Notes under the pieces: generated by a model | Databases searched by the model: none | What the model was told of the DNA's origin: nothing | What the model saw: only the letters and a program-made list of their open reading frames with translations | Made by a program: the position numbers and the translations under genes | Assembly (NCBI GenBank): GCA_030998225.1 | Contig: JAPYXD010000308.1 | Coordinates: 6,768,001-6,832,000 of the forward strand | Direction: 5' to 3' | DNA length: 64,000 bases | Source: Diplolepis rosae | Taxonomy: Eukaryota; Arthropoda; Insecta; Hymenoptera; Diplolepididae | Part shown: positions 34,086-44,680 of the stretch, in pieces | Numbering within the stretch: position 1 is the first letter of the stretch | How the letters are laid out: each line of letters begins with the position of its first letter

Positions 34086-35761
34086 CACAGTTATAAACAA
34101 TTGCTTGTTGATTGTTATTAATTTTTTATTTAGCAATAAACAAAAATTTAATTTTTTTTTAAATTCAATATCTCGAAAAGTGTATTTTTTTTTTCTCTCA
34201 AACTTTTTTCGCATTAAAAAGACACCTTGAGTTTCAATTCTACTGAATCTCTAGTAGCTAAAACTTTTTGTTTCCGAGTTATGATTTTTTGAAGTAAAAA
34301 GTCGTTTTCTTCGTAAAAACGTGAACTGCACAATGAATATCAACTTTATATGTTCAACGTGTATGGTATAACGATGTATAGTTGTCCTTTACGATTATAT
34401 TGTGAAACTCTAAATATCACAACAAATTTTTACACAGTCTTTATGACAAATTGACTGTGCTTAGATATGATCTATCGAATGTTTTCAATCTAACGACGAA
34501 TTTCATTGAACGCTTTTTTCGATTTTGTACCTAAAAGTCTTCAGCAACAGCTTGGTATTCAATGTACACATTTTTTATAAGTACTCTCTAAACCTGAATC
34601 AGTGAAATAGTCACTAATTATATCAGTGAAAATATATCAACTCATGAATCAGTGCCCTGCTTTGATTTCACTGAGGAATCAGTGAATGCGTCACGTGAAC
34701 ATAACTTTTGAATTCGCGAATTCAAAACTTTCATCTACACTTTACTGATTTATCGTCCCTTAAAAATAATAATAATTACGTAATTTCGTTTTAGTGTTGT
34801 TTACCCTAAAATAAACGAGTTCATCAGTCGTTAAAATATATTGCTGGTTTTATTACTCCCACCTGAAGCTTTCACTGATTCAATAAGTGAGTTCAATCTA
34901 TTTCACTGTTTCATCAGTCGAATTTCACTGATTCTCAGTGAAAAACTTATAGCTGCTGCCATGAGTGAATAGTCACTGCGAATCAATGGCCGTTCACTGA
35001 ATCAGGTTTAGATATATATATCTACGCTTATTATTGTACGAGATCATTCTGATATATTTCTTTCGAAATTCACGATACATTAATGTTGCTGTGTTTGTTC
35101 ATTTAAGAAATATTCATTTATCAATTTTTAGGGCTGAAACAACAACTATCGAGCAGGTAATTTATTAATTAATAATGAAAATTATATCTCTTACTGCAAT
35201 TCCATTCTCTGTATTCGAAACAGTTGAATCAATGTAAATGATTTGTTGAACACTACTTTTTCAATAATTCGAGAGAAAGCCACCAGTAGAGTATAGTGGT
35301 TCTACTTTTTCCAACATTAAAATCTACTTCATCTGATAAGTGTAATAAATACAAAATTGAATATAAGTTGACTTTTAAATTATGTAAAATTTGATCATTC
35401 TTATTTTCAATGCATAGAAAAAAAAACTTGCAGAAAAGGAGATATTTACTTTTTCCATTATTTATATTAGAGTTTGTGATAATGCGAGGACGCACATATA
35501 AAGTTGATATTCATTGTGCAATTCACGTTTTTACGAAGAAAACGACTTTTTACTTCAAAAAATCATAACTCGGAAACAAAAAGTTTTAGCTACTAGAGAT
35601 TAAGTAGAATTGAAACTCAAGATGTCTTTTTAATGCGAAAAAAGTTTGAGAGAAAAAAAAATACACTTTTCAAGATATTGAATTAAAAAAAAAATTTCAA
35701 TTTTTGTTTATTGCTAAATAAAAAATTAATAACAATCAACAAGCAATTGTTTATAACTGTG
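34086..35761. mobile_element. Fold-back element (arms about 267 bp) with a nested MITE
   Basis: Left arm 34086-34352 and right arm 35494-35761 are near-identical inverted copies; outer anchor cacagttataaacaattgc, inner anchor aatatcaactttatatg. The 1.14-kb interior has no transposase but contains the MITE at 34589-35010. A decayed Tigger-type relic begins just outside the right arm. Confidence 0.83.
34589..35010. mobile_element. MITE with TAAACCTGAATCAGTGAA termini and many tcactga motifs
   Basis: The left end taaacctgaatcagtgaa and the right end ttcactgaatcaggttta are inverted copies. The heptamer tcactga or its complement tcagtga recurs about ten times in 420 bp, in both orientations and clustered toward the ends. 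No coding capacity. It probably inserted into the interior of the surrounding fold-back element. Confidence 0.72.
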
Positions 35762-35934
35762 TTCGGTAGTCCAAATTATTACAAACATTTAAAAGTGAAA
35801 ATTGTTAAAATCGGTCAATTTTTAACGAAGTTATAGACAATTGAAAAAATAGATTTTTACCCCAAAAACGAAATTTCCGATAAATCTCAGAAAAATTTTT
35901 TTCGCCCCAAAAAAAATTACGTGTCTCACTATTT

Positions 35935-36830
35935 CGATCAAAGAGCCTGGATCATTGGATCAATGGAATTCAGTAAATCTTTTGAATGATGCGCGGGTGC
36001 ATTATCCAGCGGAAGTAGAATTTTTCTGTTAGCATGCTTGCGAGCGGTGGGTATAAATACCTTGATGAACCAGTCTGTGAAGATTTCTCTGTTCATCAGC
36101 GCACTTTCCTGAGCATTATATTTCACTGGGAGCGTTTTGACGTTCTTAAAGCATCTGGGCTTCTTTGTTTTCCCAATTATTAATAACGGAATTTTAATCG
36201 TCCCACTGGCATTAGCACAAGCCATTGTAGTTATTCGGTCTTTTAGTGACTTCATACCTGATGCAAATTTTTCTTCCTCAGTAGCTGAAGTTCTACTGGG
36301 CAGTGCCTTCCAAAACATACCAAATTCATCAGCATTAAATATATCATTTAACGTGTAACCTCATAGTAAAAAACCAGCAGCCATAGTCACGAACTCCTCA
36401 CTGACTTGGACGTCAGACGATAGTTTTTCGCACTGTATAAATAGCACGTAGATACCATGATGTTGTTTGAACTTGTGGAACCATCCATTGCTGGCCTTAA
36501 ATATAAATGTATGTGGAACTTTCTCGCTAAGAATCACCGCTTTTTTTTAATGATAGGACCTGAAAAAAGCTCTCAAAGACTCCTTCTTTGAGGAAGCCAT
36601 ATATACAAACATTTGTCAAATTGAATTTCAAGTGAACTTTTTGAAACGTTTTCTTCTCAGAAGGTTTTTATCAAATTCGCGTGCTTCTTTATTGACTTCT
36701 CTTATATTCTCTTGGTCTTTTATAATCCGTTCAATGATTCTTACTAAAACCTTGTATTTGTAAGCGATTTTCTTTTTTGGTTCTTTATTTTCTAACTTTT
36801 CAATTATTTGCATTCTCTTTGCAAATCTAA
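35935..36830 (-). pseudogene. Tigger/pogo (DDE_1 family) transposase relic
   Basis: Minus strand, from the N-terminus. MQIIEKLENKEPKKKIAYKY (near 36810) belongs to the Psq/CENP-B HTH region. KASNGWFHKFKQHHGIYV (near 36480) belongs to the second HTH. The catalytic domain runs from IFNADEFGMFWKALPSR, which holds the first Asp (DEFG), through MTTMACANASGTIKIPLLIIG to LLPLDNAPAHHSKDLL with the second Asp. The protein is lost after MIQAL, before the third acidic residue. Stops and frame changes lie around 36360 and 36540. No terminal repeats were found. It could be related to the pogo-type MITE at 30.3 kb, but the two share no sequence I can match. Confidence 0.8.
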
Positions 36831-37059
36831 TAGAATAACTTTTTTACGTAACTCTTGGAGCTCCACTATTAACACTAAACTTAATTCTGGAAAACGATAA
36901 GAAAACGCAAATTCAAAAAAATCCTTTCAAAAACTTGAAGCTCAACTTTCCATCAAATTAGATTTTAGATTTAAAAGCATTCAGATTAAATACTTGCGCA
37001 AAATAAATTTTTGAAATCAGAACATTTCAGGATCATTAAATAATTAATTAAAATTTGAG

Positions 37060-37314
37060 ATGTCAAAATATGATCCACGTATGTAAGATATTGAAGTATG
37101 ACTGAGACAGGTGGGAAGTGTCACGTGCGAGCTAGATAAGGCTTGCGAAAGTAGTAGTGTATGACAGGCAGTCGATAGCCGAAACGATAGGAGAGAGTAA
37201 CTAATTGTAGTGAGCCCGGTGTAATTAATATAGTTCTGTAAATAAATATTCCTTTTAACATTATTTATTGGAGTCGAGCTATTTTCATTCCTTTCGCTTC
37301 TTCGCAGCATTTTG
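37060..37314 (+). repeat. Possible short solo LTR
   Basis: The stretch has LTR-like layout: it starts TGTCAAAATATG, contains aataaat near 37241, and ends ttcttcgcagca, at a length typical of Copia LTRs. No partner LTR or internal region is adjacent and no target duplication was confirmed. Weak call. Confidence 0.3.
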
Positions 37315-38827
37315 TATAGATGTTGGGAATTTGGATTGAGATATCTTACACGTACATATTTTTTTAAAGTCACTAAAAATCGATGTATTTTAGAATCAAT
37401 ATTACAATAAACAAACATATAATACGAATGTCTAAGATTTCACAAGTCTAGGTATAACATTATGTTATACACATTAAATTATAAAAATAGGAATAAGTTG
37501 CAAAAAAAAGCTAAATCTGTCGATATGTCATGAAACATAACAAGAGTATCACTCCGATTTACCTACATACTTCAATGAAAGTATATATATACGTTTAAAA
37601 ATTATATTGAAAACTTACCGTATGATATCTGTTTTCACCAAATTAGCAAGTTTATCATTAATATATATATAAATTTTGGTAAATCTAATTTATAAAATAC
37701 ATATCACTGATAGATATGTATTAGACAGACTAGACACCATTTAGATACAGCACCGGTTGGTGGTGCGCACACAAACTTTTGACGTATTTCCACGTCATAA
37801 CCGAGGATTCGTGAGGTCACGTGATCATGACTCAAAGGCAACTGCGTCAACAAGTGTGACACGAAGGACGTCTCACTATATTATTTGATTCACGGTGCTA
37901 AAATAGCACATCCCATATTAAAAAGTGAATCTCGTACTGAAAAAACCTTCAGTCATGACCTTCACGTGACGGACATGACCTAAATGTTACTCACCTTATA
38001 GAAAACAATTTTGGGTTCCTAGCATTTTTTCTCTTAATTGGATATTTAATAAAATATTCAGCCGTCCCAGAACTTTTTATACACGTTTCATATGGGACAT
38101 CATTTCTCAATGGACCTCACCAAAAAATTTTAAGTTTTGAGATAAGCTAAAATTTAGTCAATCTGTAGCATTTTCAAATAGAGTTCCATACATAAATTTT
38201 TTAGGATTTGGTAAATATTATAATTTATTACTTTTAGTCGCGATAATATATATTATCAGGAAAAACGCATTATGATCAATAATAGTCATATTTATATATA
38301 ACCCTCCGGTGTCTCGAGGATACTAAGTAATCTAAAAATAACTGCTTTTTTTCTTTTCTTTGACTAAGATGTTTTTATCAGCAGGAGCCGAGAATTCGAT
38401 CGCGAACATAGTTCGTTTCTCAAAGTCGAGAATAGTTAAGATTGAAAATACACGCAGCAAGCGAATTGCTAGAGGCGCCTTCAATCATATTATGTCTTTT
38501 TATTTGATAAGAAAGTCTCAACCCATAATATGAAAGGTATGGATTCATAATAGAATAGAGGGTTATTTTAAGCCTATTCAGAAAAAAAATCAAAGATGAC
38601 CAAATCTAAATTATAATGAAAAGGACTTATATCGATCCTTAGTATTAATATTCAAATATTGTTGATTTTCAAAGTGACATGTTTGATAACATGTTTGGTA
38701 TTATATTGACCCCAATTCATAGAATTTTTGTTCATTTCTCGTTATTTTGGCATAGGGTCAGTTTCTTCTTATTTTCTTTGATTAAAATTATCACTATTAG
38801 ATTTAAAATTGCGCAAAAAGAAAGAAA
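37315..38827. other. arr intron B stretch
   Basis: AT-rich. Near 38062 it has a gccgtcccagaacttttta block that resembles, inverted, the block near 29540. No coding sequence. Confidence 0.4.
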
Positions 38828-38835
38828 GGCAAAGG

Positions 38836-38864
38836 TTTCGGTCACATATGGGGGCCCTCTTCAG
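38836..38864 (-). ncRNA. Hammerhead-like core in the left arm (decayed)
   Basis: Minus strand: CUGAAGA, unpaired G, stem II GGCC against GACC with one mismatch, then GAAAC. It mirrors the right-arm core. The stem II mismatch suggests decay. Confidence 0.42.
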
Positions 38865-39418
38865 TGCCATAAATTCAAAAATTAATTCAAAATTTCTGTA
38901 AAAGATTAGAATATAGGAGATAATTAAAAAAAGGGTTATCATAGAAAATAAAAACTTATCTCATAGCTTGCAATTCAAAATGAAGTAGTCCAGTATGTAG
39001 CATCACGAATTGAAAAAATATTTAAAGTTCACTGTGAATAAAAAACCGGATAAAATGAAATAATATAAAACATTTTGCACACGAACCGACCGGAATTATT
39101 TTCTTTTTTTTTTAAATTTTATTATTAAAGAAGGATGCCAAATTGGTTCTCAATGGCAAAACGCGAACACGGTTTATATTTTTGAAAACTTGTAGTGAAG
39201 CTAGAATATTTAACAGTTCTGACCATTTTCAGAACTAGTTAAATTTAATAATAATTCAAATGTGATACTTAATATCACGAATATTTAAATTGCATTTTTA
39301 TTAATTTTTAAAGATAAATTTATTATCATTTTTCAAAACATCTCAGAATAAATCTGAATGCGAAAATATACAACTTTCGATTACTTTTTTAAAAATATTT
39401 TTATGATTTTTATGAATA

Positions 39419-39658
39419 TTGTCCGTGAAGCTTATATTCAAAATCGTTTTCTTGAAAAATAAACGCCTTCGTCCACTCGTGAAAATCATCATAAACGTCT
39501 CGAATTTCTTAACTAGGTACAAGACAATAGTCTTCTTCAAGGAGGAAAAGAACCTCTCAGGATTGCTTATAGAAAAAAACCTTCGGTCAGCAAAGCCACA
39601 TGTCCCGAGTCGGTTTTTAAAACAGTTCAGATCATTCTGTGAGAGACGCCGGTTATAA
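39419..39658 (+). pseudogene. PLE linker-region fragment between the inverted arms
   Basis: The frame reads FLKNKRLRPLVKIIINVSNF, then IVFFKEEKNLSGLLIEKNLR. The second part resembles the VAYKRPKNLRDLLVRAKL-type segment that follows the RT thumb in Penelope-like proteins. The match is short and made by eye from family knowledge, so it is only suggestive. No GIY-YIG domain follows. Confidence 0.42.
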
Positions 39659-39990
39659 AGCCTTCACGAGAAGTTTTTATAAATGTCAAACTTGTTCGCG
39701 TTTTGCCATTGAGAACCAATTTGGCATCCTTCTTTAATAATAAACATTTTTTGAAAAAAATTCCGGTCGGTTCGTGTGTAAAATCTTTTTACTTTTTCAT
39801 TTTATCCGGTTTTTTATTCATAGTGAACTTCAAATATTTTTTCAATTCGTGATGCTGCATACTGGACTACTTCATTTTGAAATGCAAGCTATGAGATAAA
39901 TTTTTAATTTCTATGATAATTATTTTTTTAATTATCCTCTATATTCTAATCCTTTACAGAAATTTTGAATTAATCTTTGAATTTATGGCA

Positions 39991-40019
39991 CTGAAGAGGG
40001 CCCCCATATGTGGCCGAAA
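39991..40019 (+). ncRNA. Hammerhead-like core in the right arm
   Basis: CUGAAGA (fits the CUGANGA consensus because position 7 is variable), unpaired G, stem II GGCC / GGCC with a 9-base loop, then GAAA followed by CGUUUG. Stem III and the cleavage-site strand could not be placed with confidence. Confidence 0.5.
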
Positions 40020-40121
40020 CGTTTGCCTTTCTTTAGTGAAGACTTTGTTACCGGAGCCTCTTTTCTTAGTTGGCTTTAGGGTCCCGATAAAATGTAACTC
40101 AAAGTTTCATATTTTCAAACG

Positions 40122-40149
40122 TTTCGACTCAGATTGGAGTCCTCATCAG
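40122..40149 (-). ncRNA. Hammerhead-like core, best match to consensus in the window
   Basis: Minus strand: CUGAUGA exactly, one G, stem II GACUC / GAGUC (five pairs, 6-base loop), then GAAA. A short stem I is possible between cuca before the core and ugag about 20 bases after GAAA, with a decayed stem III (guuu / aaac) between them. It lies 100 bp right of the inverted-arm element and just left of the mariner at 40316, and may be part of a second PLE end. Confidence 0.55.
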
Positions 40150-40315
40150 TGAGAATTTATTTCTATAAAAAATACAAAGGAAGAAACTCAAAAAATTTGC
40201 ACGTGTGACCGATAAACATTGTGGTAAAGAATTATATAAAAGAATTGCAAGTGTGAAACTATAAAATTGGTCTAAATAACTAAATTTGCAAAAAAATGAA
40301 AACTGTACAATAGTA

Positions 40316-41603
40316 CCAGGGGTGTTAGTTGAAATTTGCCGGTTTTACTCATAGATGTCGCTAGAGATATGTATACATTTCGATGATTTGGCATCTATGT
40401 CATATTTTCTATGGACAATAACCTTCAAAAATACACAATTACATTCTGCCAAAATAATAGCATCATAGTTGTTTACCTCAGTGAATATGTCGAGTTTCGT
40501 TCCAAGTAAATCGCAATTGCAGCATTCGTTTCTTTTCTTATTTAATCAAAAGAAATAAGCAGTTGAAGCTCATCGTTTGCTGGTAGAAACTTATGGTGAA
40601 CATGCTCCAGTGATTAGAACATGTGAGACATGGTTTCGTCAATTTAAAAGTGGAGATTTCGATTTAACAGACAAGGAACATCCTGGTGCAGCGAAAAAGT
40701 TCGAAGAAGAGGAAATGCAGGCGTTATTGGATGAAGACCCAACCCAATCGCAACAACAATTGGCACAAACACTAACTGTGACCCGAGGAGCAATTTGCCA
40801 ACGCTTAAAAGCCATGGGAAAAATCCAAAAGCATGGAAAATGGGTACCACACCAACTGAACGATAGACAAATGGAAAATCGAAAAACCATTTGTGAAATG
40901 CTGCTTCAACGGTTCGAAAGGAAATCTTTTCTGCATCGAATTGCCACGGGGGACGAAAAATGGATTTATTTCGAGAACCCGAAGCGAAAAATATCATGGC
41001 TTTCACCTGGTGAGGTCAGCCCATCGACTCCAAGGCCAAATCGCTTTGGCTGTGTAAGACAATGCTCTGTGTTTAGTGAGACCAGTGTGGTGTGGTGTAC
41101 TTCGAGTTATTAAAACCTGGTGAGACGGTGAATACGGATCGCTACCGACAACAAATTATCAATTTGAATCATGCGTTGATCGAAAAACGGCCGGAATGGG
41201 CCCGAAGACATGGCAAAGTTATCCTACAACATGACAACGCACCGTCTCATACCGCTAAAGTGGTGAAGAACACATTAAAAGTATTGAATTGGGAAATATT
41301 ATCGCACCCGCCGTACTCTCCAGACCTCGCCCCGTCCGACTATCACCTTTTCGCATCGATGGGACACTCACTCGCAGAGCAGCGCTTCGCCAATTTTGAA
41401 GAAATCGAAAAATGGCTCATCGAATGGTTTGCCTTGAAAGAGAAAAAGTTTTTTTGTAATGGTATCCATGATTTGCCTGAAAGATGGGCAAAATGTGTAG
41501 AATCCAATGGTCAATACTTTGAATAAAATTTTTTTGAGATTCCCTTGAGAATTAAGTGTTTTCATTATTTAAAAAACCGGCAAACTTCGACTAACACCCC
41601 TGG
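40316..41603 (+). mobile_element. Nearly intact mariner (1.29 kb) with perfect-looking TIRs
   Basis: Left end CCAGGGGTGTTAGTTGAAAT and, inverted, right end ccaggggtgttagtcgaagt, flanked by TA (40314-40315 and 41604-41605). The two ends match over about 28 bp with few changes. This is the best-preserved mariner here and probably the youngest. Confidence 0.93.
40487..41526 (+). pseudogene. Mariner DD34D transposase with one stop and one frameshift
   Basis: Mariner transposases bind the terminal repeats and cut and paste the element into TA sites. The start is ATG at 40487 (MSSFVPSKSQLQHSFLF). A TAA interrupts at codon 24. The frame then runs through the HTH region (AHRLLVETYGEHAPVIRTCE, TWFRQFKSGDFDLTDKEHP), EMQALLDEDPTQSQQQLAQ and the WVPHQLNDRQ linker motif. 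The catalytic aspartates are all present: ATGDEKWIYFEN, ILQHDNAPSHTAKVVKNT and YSPDLAPSDYHLFASMGH. A frameshift lies between about 41050 and 41090, in the TMLCVWWDQCGV segment. It ends with CVESNGQYFE and a stop at the position normal for the family, so two lesions separate it from a full-length frame. Confidence 0.9.
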
Positions 41604-41991
41604 TATATTGTGTATCTAGAAGGTAAGATGGGTCTTTTAGGGCGAGGACTGAATACATCGGTCGAGTCCCAACATGGCCGACCTCCGTGGCACACACGAT
41701 ATTTTTTGCAAAATACGTCCTGAAGAAGTATGTTGAATGTCTGTAGAGTAGTATTAAGAGTGTCCAATTACGACTCAGTGGAATAGGAACATGTTATAAC
41801 AATAATATTGATAAATTTTTGGGGAAACTTTGACTCTCGTACATACACCAATTATTTATTCTATGAACCTAAAATTTGGTGTATTCTATCCAATAGGACT
41901 ACAGATTGATCAAATTCAAAACCGATCTGAAAACTCCGAAGTTTTGGGTAGGGTCGCTTGAGAAATAATTCTCTGTATATATAACCTAATA
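41604..41991. other. arr intron B stretch
   Basis: Nothing recognised between the two mariners. Confidence 0.5.
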
Positions 41992-42716
41992 CGACGGTGG
42001 TTTGATGAGTAACTTGGTTTCATATTAAAACAAAAAAATTAAGATTTGTAATGTATCTCATTTTTCGACATAGTTCCCTCGAAGTTTAATGCACTTTCCT
42101 TGACGTTTGTCCAAGTGTTGTTTACGCCCTGTATTTCCTTTTCGTTTGACCCAAATTTTAGTCCAGCCTAGAAACTTCCGAGTTTAGGGAATGGATGGTA
42201 ATCTAAGGAAGCTAGATCAGGCGAATAGGGCAGATACGGGAGAAGTTAAAAACATATTTCGGTCAATTTTTGCCCAGTGATACGACTTCAATGGGCCAGT
42301 GCGTTGTCATAGTGAAACAACACCTTTTGTTTGGCCATTCCAAAACGTTTTTCTAGCGGATGGAACGCATTTTGCCTTTTTCGGAGCACTTGATTTCATT
42401 TACCTAAACTCGAACGGTTTCATGAGAAGAACAGGAGTCACCCAATGTAGGCAAAATTCGTTCCAGAATTTCTTTGCAGTTTTTCCTTCTAAAAAAAAAA
42501 GAATTAAATCACCACGAATTGCAACTTCTTCTTTTTTTGCACCATCACTTAATATGCTTGTGTTTAAGAAACTTTCAAACAAACAATTAGTGTCAGAATG
42601 ACTTGTGACCATAGGATATTCATCCCTAGAAATGGAGTTGTACGACCACGTATGCAAATTTTGCTGCCAGGCTATATTAATATGCAAACCAAGAGTTACT
42701 CATCAAACCACCTACG
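41992..42716 (-). mobile_element. Short mariner/Tc1-like relic ending 45 bp before an arr exon
   Basis: Left end cgacggtggtttgatgagta and, inverted, right end cgtaggtggtttgatgagta, flanked by TA (41990-41991 and 42717-42718). The minus strand holds decayed transposase: HYDNALAH (second catalytic Asp) near 42300 and PYSPDLASLDYHPFPKLGSF (third Asp) near 42210, in shifting frames. The N-terminal half is missing or unrecognisable. This insertion placed its end close to the branch-point and polypyrimidine region of the next arr exon without destroying the ttttcag acceptor. Confidence 0.8.
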
Positions 42717-42761
42717 TATGTATAATATTTCAAATGTATCCATAGAATTTTAATTTTTCAG

Positions 42762-43306
42762 CTACATGTTTTGGACAGAATTTAGGTTAAATTCAGGAAA
42801 TGTTGGAAGAATTGAGCGAGCAAATTTGGATGGTACTAAACGCCACATAGTATTAAACGATGTGGGTCGAGCGAGCGGACTAACTTTGGATCATGTAACA
42901 GATCGTTTTTACTGGACAGATTCAGCTGCCCCAGCTATCGAAAGCTATAACCTGCAAACGAAGAGAAGGGAGTCCCTTGTTATAGAAAACATAGCTTATC
43001 CATATAGCATAACACTCTATCGCGACTATATTTACTGGACAGATTGGAATACTGGCAACTTCGAGAGAGCCAACAAAACAACTGGTGCTGATAGATCAAA
43101 AGTGCACAATCCAATGGAATCGGTAACATCAATGTTAGTTTTTCATACATCGCGACAACCTGGATCAAATTCTTGTGCTGCAAATAATGGTGACTGTAGT
43201 CACTTCTGCATTGCATTGCCAGGAATTGATAGCCAGTTTTCGGCTACGCACAAATGTTCATGTCCAACTCACTATGAGATCAGTTTGGACAATAAGACTT
43301 GCATCT
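42762..43306 (+). CDS. arr: arrow / LRP5-6 exon: end of propeller 3 and EGF3
   Basis: The acceptor is tttttcag and the donor gtaagta. The first base C completes the Gly codon (GG+C), and one base (T) carries over. The peptide starts YMFWTEFRLNSGNVGRIERA and continues with propeller 3 repeats SGLTLDHVTDRFYWTDS and LYRDYIYWTDWNTGNFERAN. The exit segment SMLVFHTSRQPGSNSC leads into the third EGF-like domain: SCAANNGDCSHFCIALP, HKCSCPTHYEI, NKTCI. The VFHSSRQ-type strand before the EGF is characteristic of LRP5/6 propeller 3. The usual NGGC of these EGF modules reads NGDC here. Open throughout, with splice phases fitting both neighbours. Confidence 0.93.
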
Positions 43307-43689
43307 GTAAGTAATACTTTTTAACTTGGCTTTTGCATCATAATTATTTACCGGTGAAATACGAGGTGGAATTATACACAACTGCTGATGCAGATCTGCA
43401 GCTTAATTTTTTATGTGGCTTTTAATATAGTCTTTAAATAAAGTTAAAATAAAAATAATCATGTCTGAGTGAAACATATTTTTATATAATTTATTGTGAG
43501 TGAGCTAAGAATGTTTGACAAATTCTCCTAAAAATTATCCAGAAACCAAAGGGTTGAGCGAGTGTCGGGACAGATGTCGCGAAGTCAAAAAGGAGCCAAT
43601 GGTTTTGTAATACAATTAGATTTATTTACGTTTTAAATACAGCGTAGTGTCGCATGGGACCATTAGGCTAGAACTGAACTAAAGCGAAG
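43307..43689. other. arr intron C, 5' part
   Basis: Begins with the donor gtaagta. The last 200 bp before 43690 may belong to a decayed Copia 3' LTR, but I could not define its ends. Confidence 0.4.
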
Positions 43690-44560
43690 ACTAGTACTCG
43701 TGAGTGGGCCCATTCCTGAAAGTTCGATACATTTCTCGTGCTTCAATCTAGGTAGCCCTTTCGTTAAGACGTCGGCAGTCACGTCCTCCGTGGAAACGTG
43801 TTCGACGATCACCTTTTTGTCCTTCAATACTTCTCGAATAAAATGATGTTTCACGTCGATGTGTTTGCTTCTGGCATGAAATGAAGGGTTTTCAGCGAGT
43901 TCTTGTGCTCCAACATTATCGTTGAGTATCACAGCATCTGCTAGATCTCTGAATCCCAATTCACTCAAGAAGCCTCGGAGATAGATGCATTCCTTCGCTG
44001 CTTCAGCAAGCCCCATGTACTCTACTTCGGTCGAATTGAGCTCAAGCGAGCCACTAGAGCAAATGTTTGATTGAAATGGATTCACATATTCTTTGCCATT
44101 ATCTGATTGGAGACATTTTACCTTTCTTTCTTTTTGATTTTCGGCTCTCTTCTAAAATTCTTTAAATTTTTCAAGTACCTCGCTTTTCGATCTCAACAAA
44201 TATACTTCGCACCATTTTGAAGAATCATCAATAAATGTGACGAAGTATTTCGCTTTGTTGAGTGATTCTACCCGCAAAGGGCCACAAACGTCCGAGTGTA
44301 CGATGTCAAGCAAGTCTGTTTTTCTTTACGAATTCTTAGGGAAAATTGTTCTCGTCATTTTTCCCTGAACGCAAATGTCGCACTCGAGTTTGCCTTCGAC
44401 TTGACCAAAATTCAATCCTTCCAAGATTCCGTTGCGTTGTGCGTTTATCAGGTCCTTGAAGTTCAATTGTCCAAGTTACTTTTCTCAGCTATCATCTTTG
44501 TTTTTCCGTTATTTTACCGACCGAGAGCAAATTTGTACCTAAATCGGACACATGTAATGC
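43690..44560 (-). pseudogene. Ty1/Copia pol relic: integrase joined directly to RNase H
   Basis: The minus strand reads LNFKDLINAQRNGILEGLNF and LECDICVQGKMTRTIFP (pre-integrase zinc-binding region). LDIVHSDVCGPLRVESLN and YFVTFIDDSSKWCEVYLL follow (integrase core with Asp), then LQSDNGKEYVNPFQS (second Asp). The sequence then passes straight into GSLELNSTEVEYMGLAEAAK, FHARSKHIDVKHHFIREVL and LTKGLPRLKHEKCIELSGMG, the Copia RNase H end. The end of integrase and the whole RT are deleted. The RNase H frame (43663-44085) is open, while the integrase part has a few stops. It is a deletion copy, unable to transpose. Confidence 0.86.
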
Positions 44561-44680
44561 GTTGTTCAATCGAATTTTGCTTTGTTTTCCGGCAATATTC
44601 GTCGAAAACACTACGGTTTATCTGGCTCTTATTTCCGTTCCGAAAAAAACGTTTTCGTGATAATAGCAGCAATCGATAGA

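Larger units (their letters stand above)
38828..40030. mobile_element. Penelope-like element remnant with inverted terminal arms
   Basis: Arms of about 340 bp (about 38828-39175 and 39690-40030) are inverted copies, with aggatgccaaattggttctc at the inner end and ggcaaa-gtttcggtcacata at the outer end. Each arm carries a hammerhead-like core at its outer end. Between them lies a fragment (39419-39658) whose translation resembles the linker after a PLE reverse transcriptase. PLEs are known to carry terminal repeats, sometimes in inverted arrangement, that contain hammerhead motifs; this fits here. The RT itself is missing. Confidence 0.62.

Noticed and set aside
37044..37418. Minus-strand 124-codon frame
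   Set aside because: It overlaps a possible solo LTR and shows no domain or codon bias.
44296..44679. Plus-strand 127-codon frame overlapping the Copia relic
   Set aside because: Antisense to clear Copia integrase text on the minus strand.
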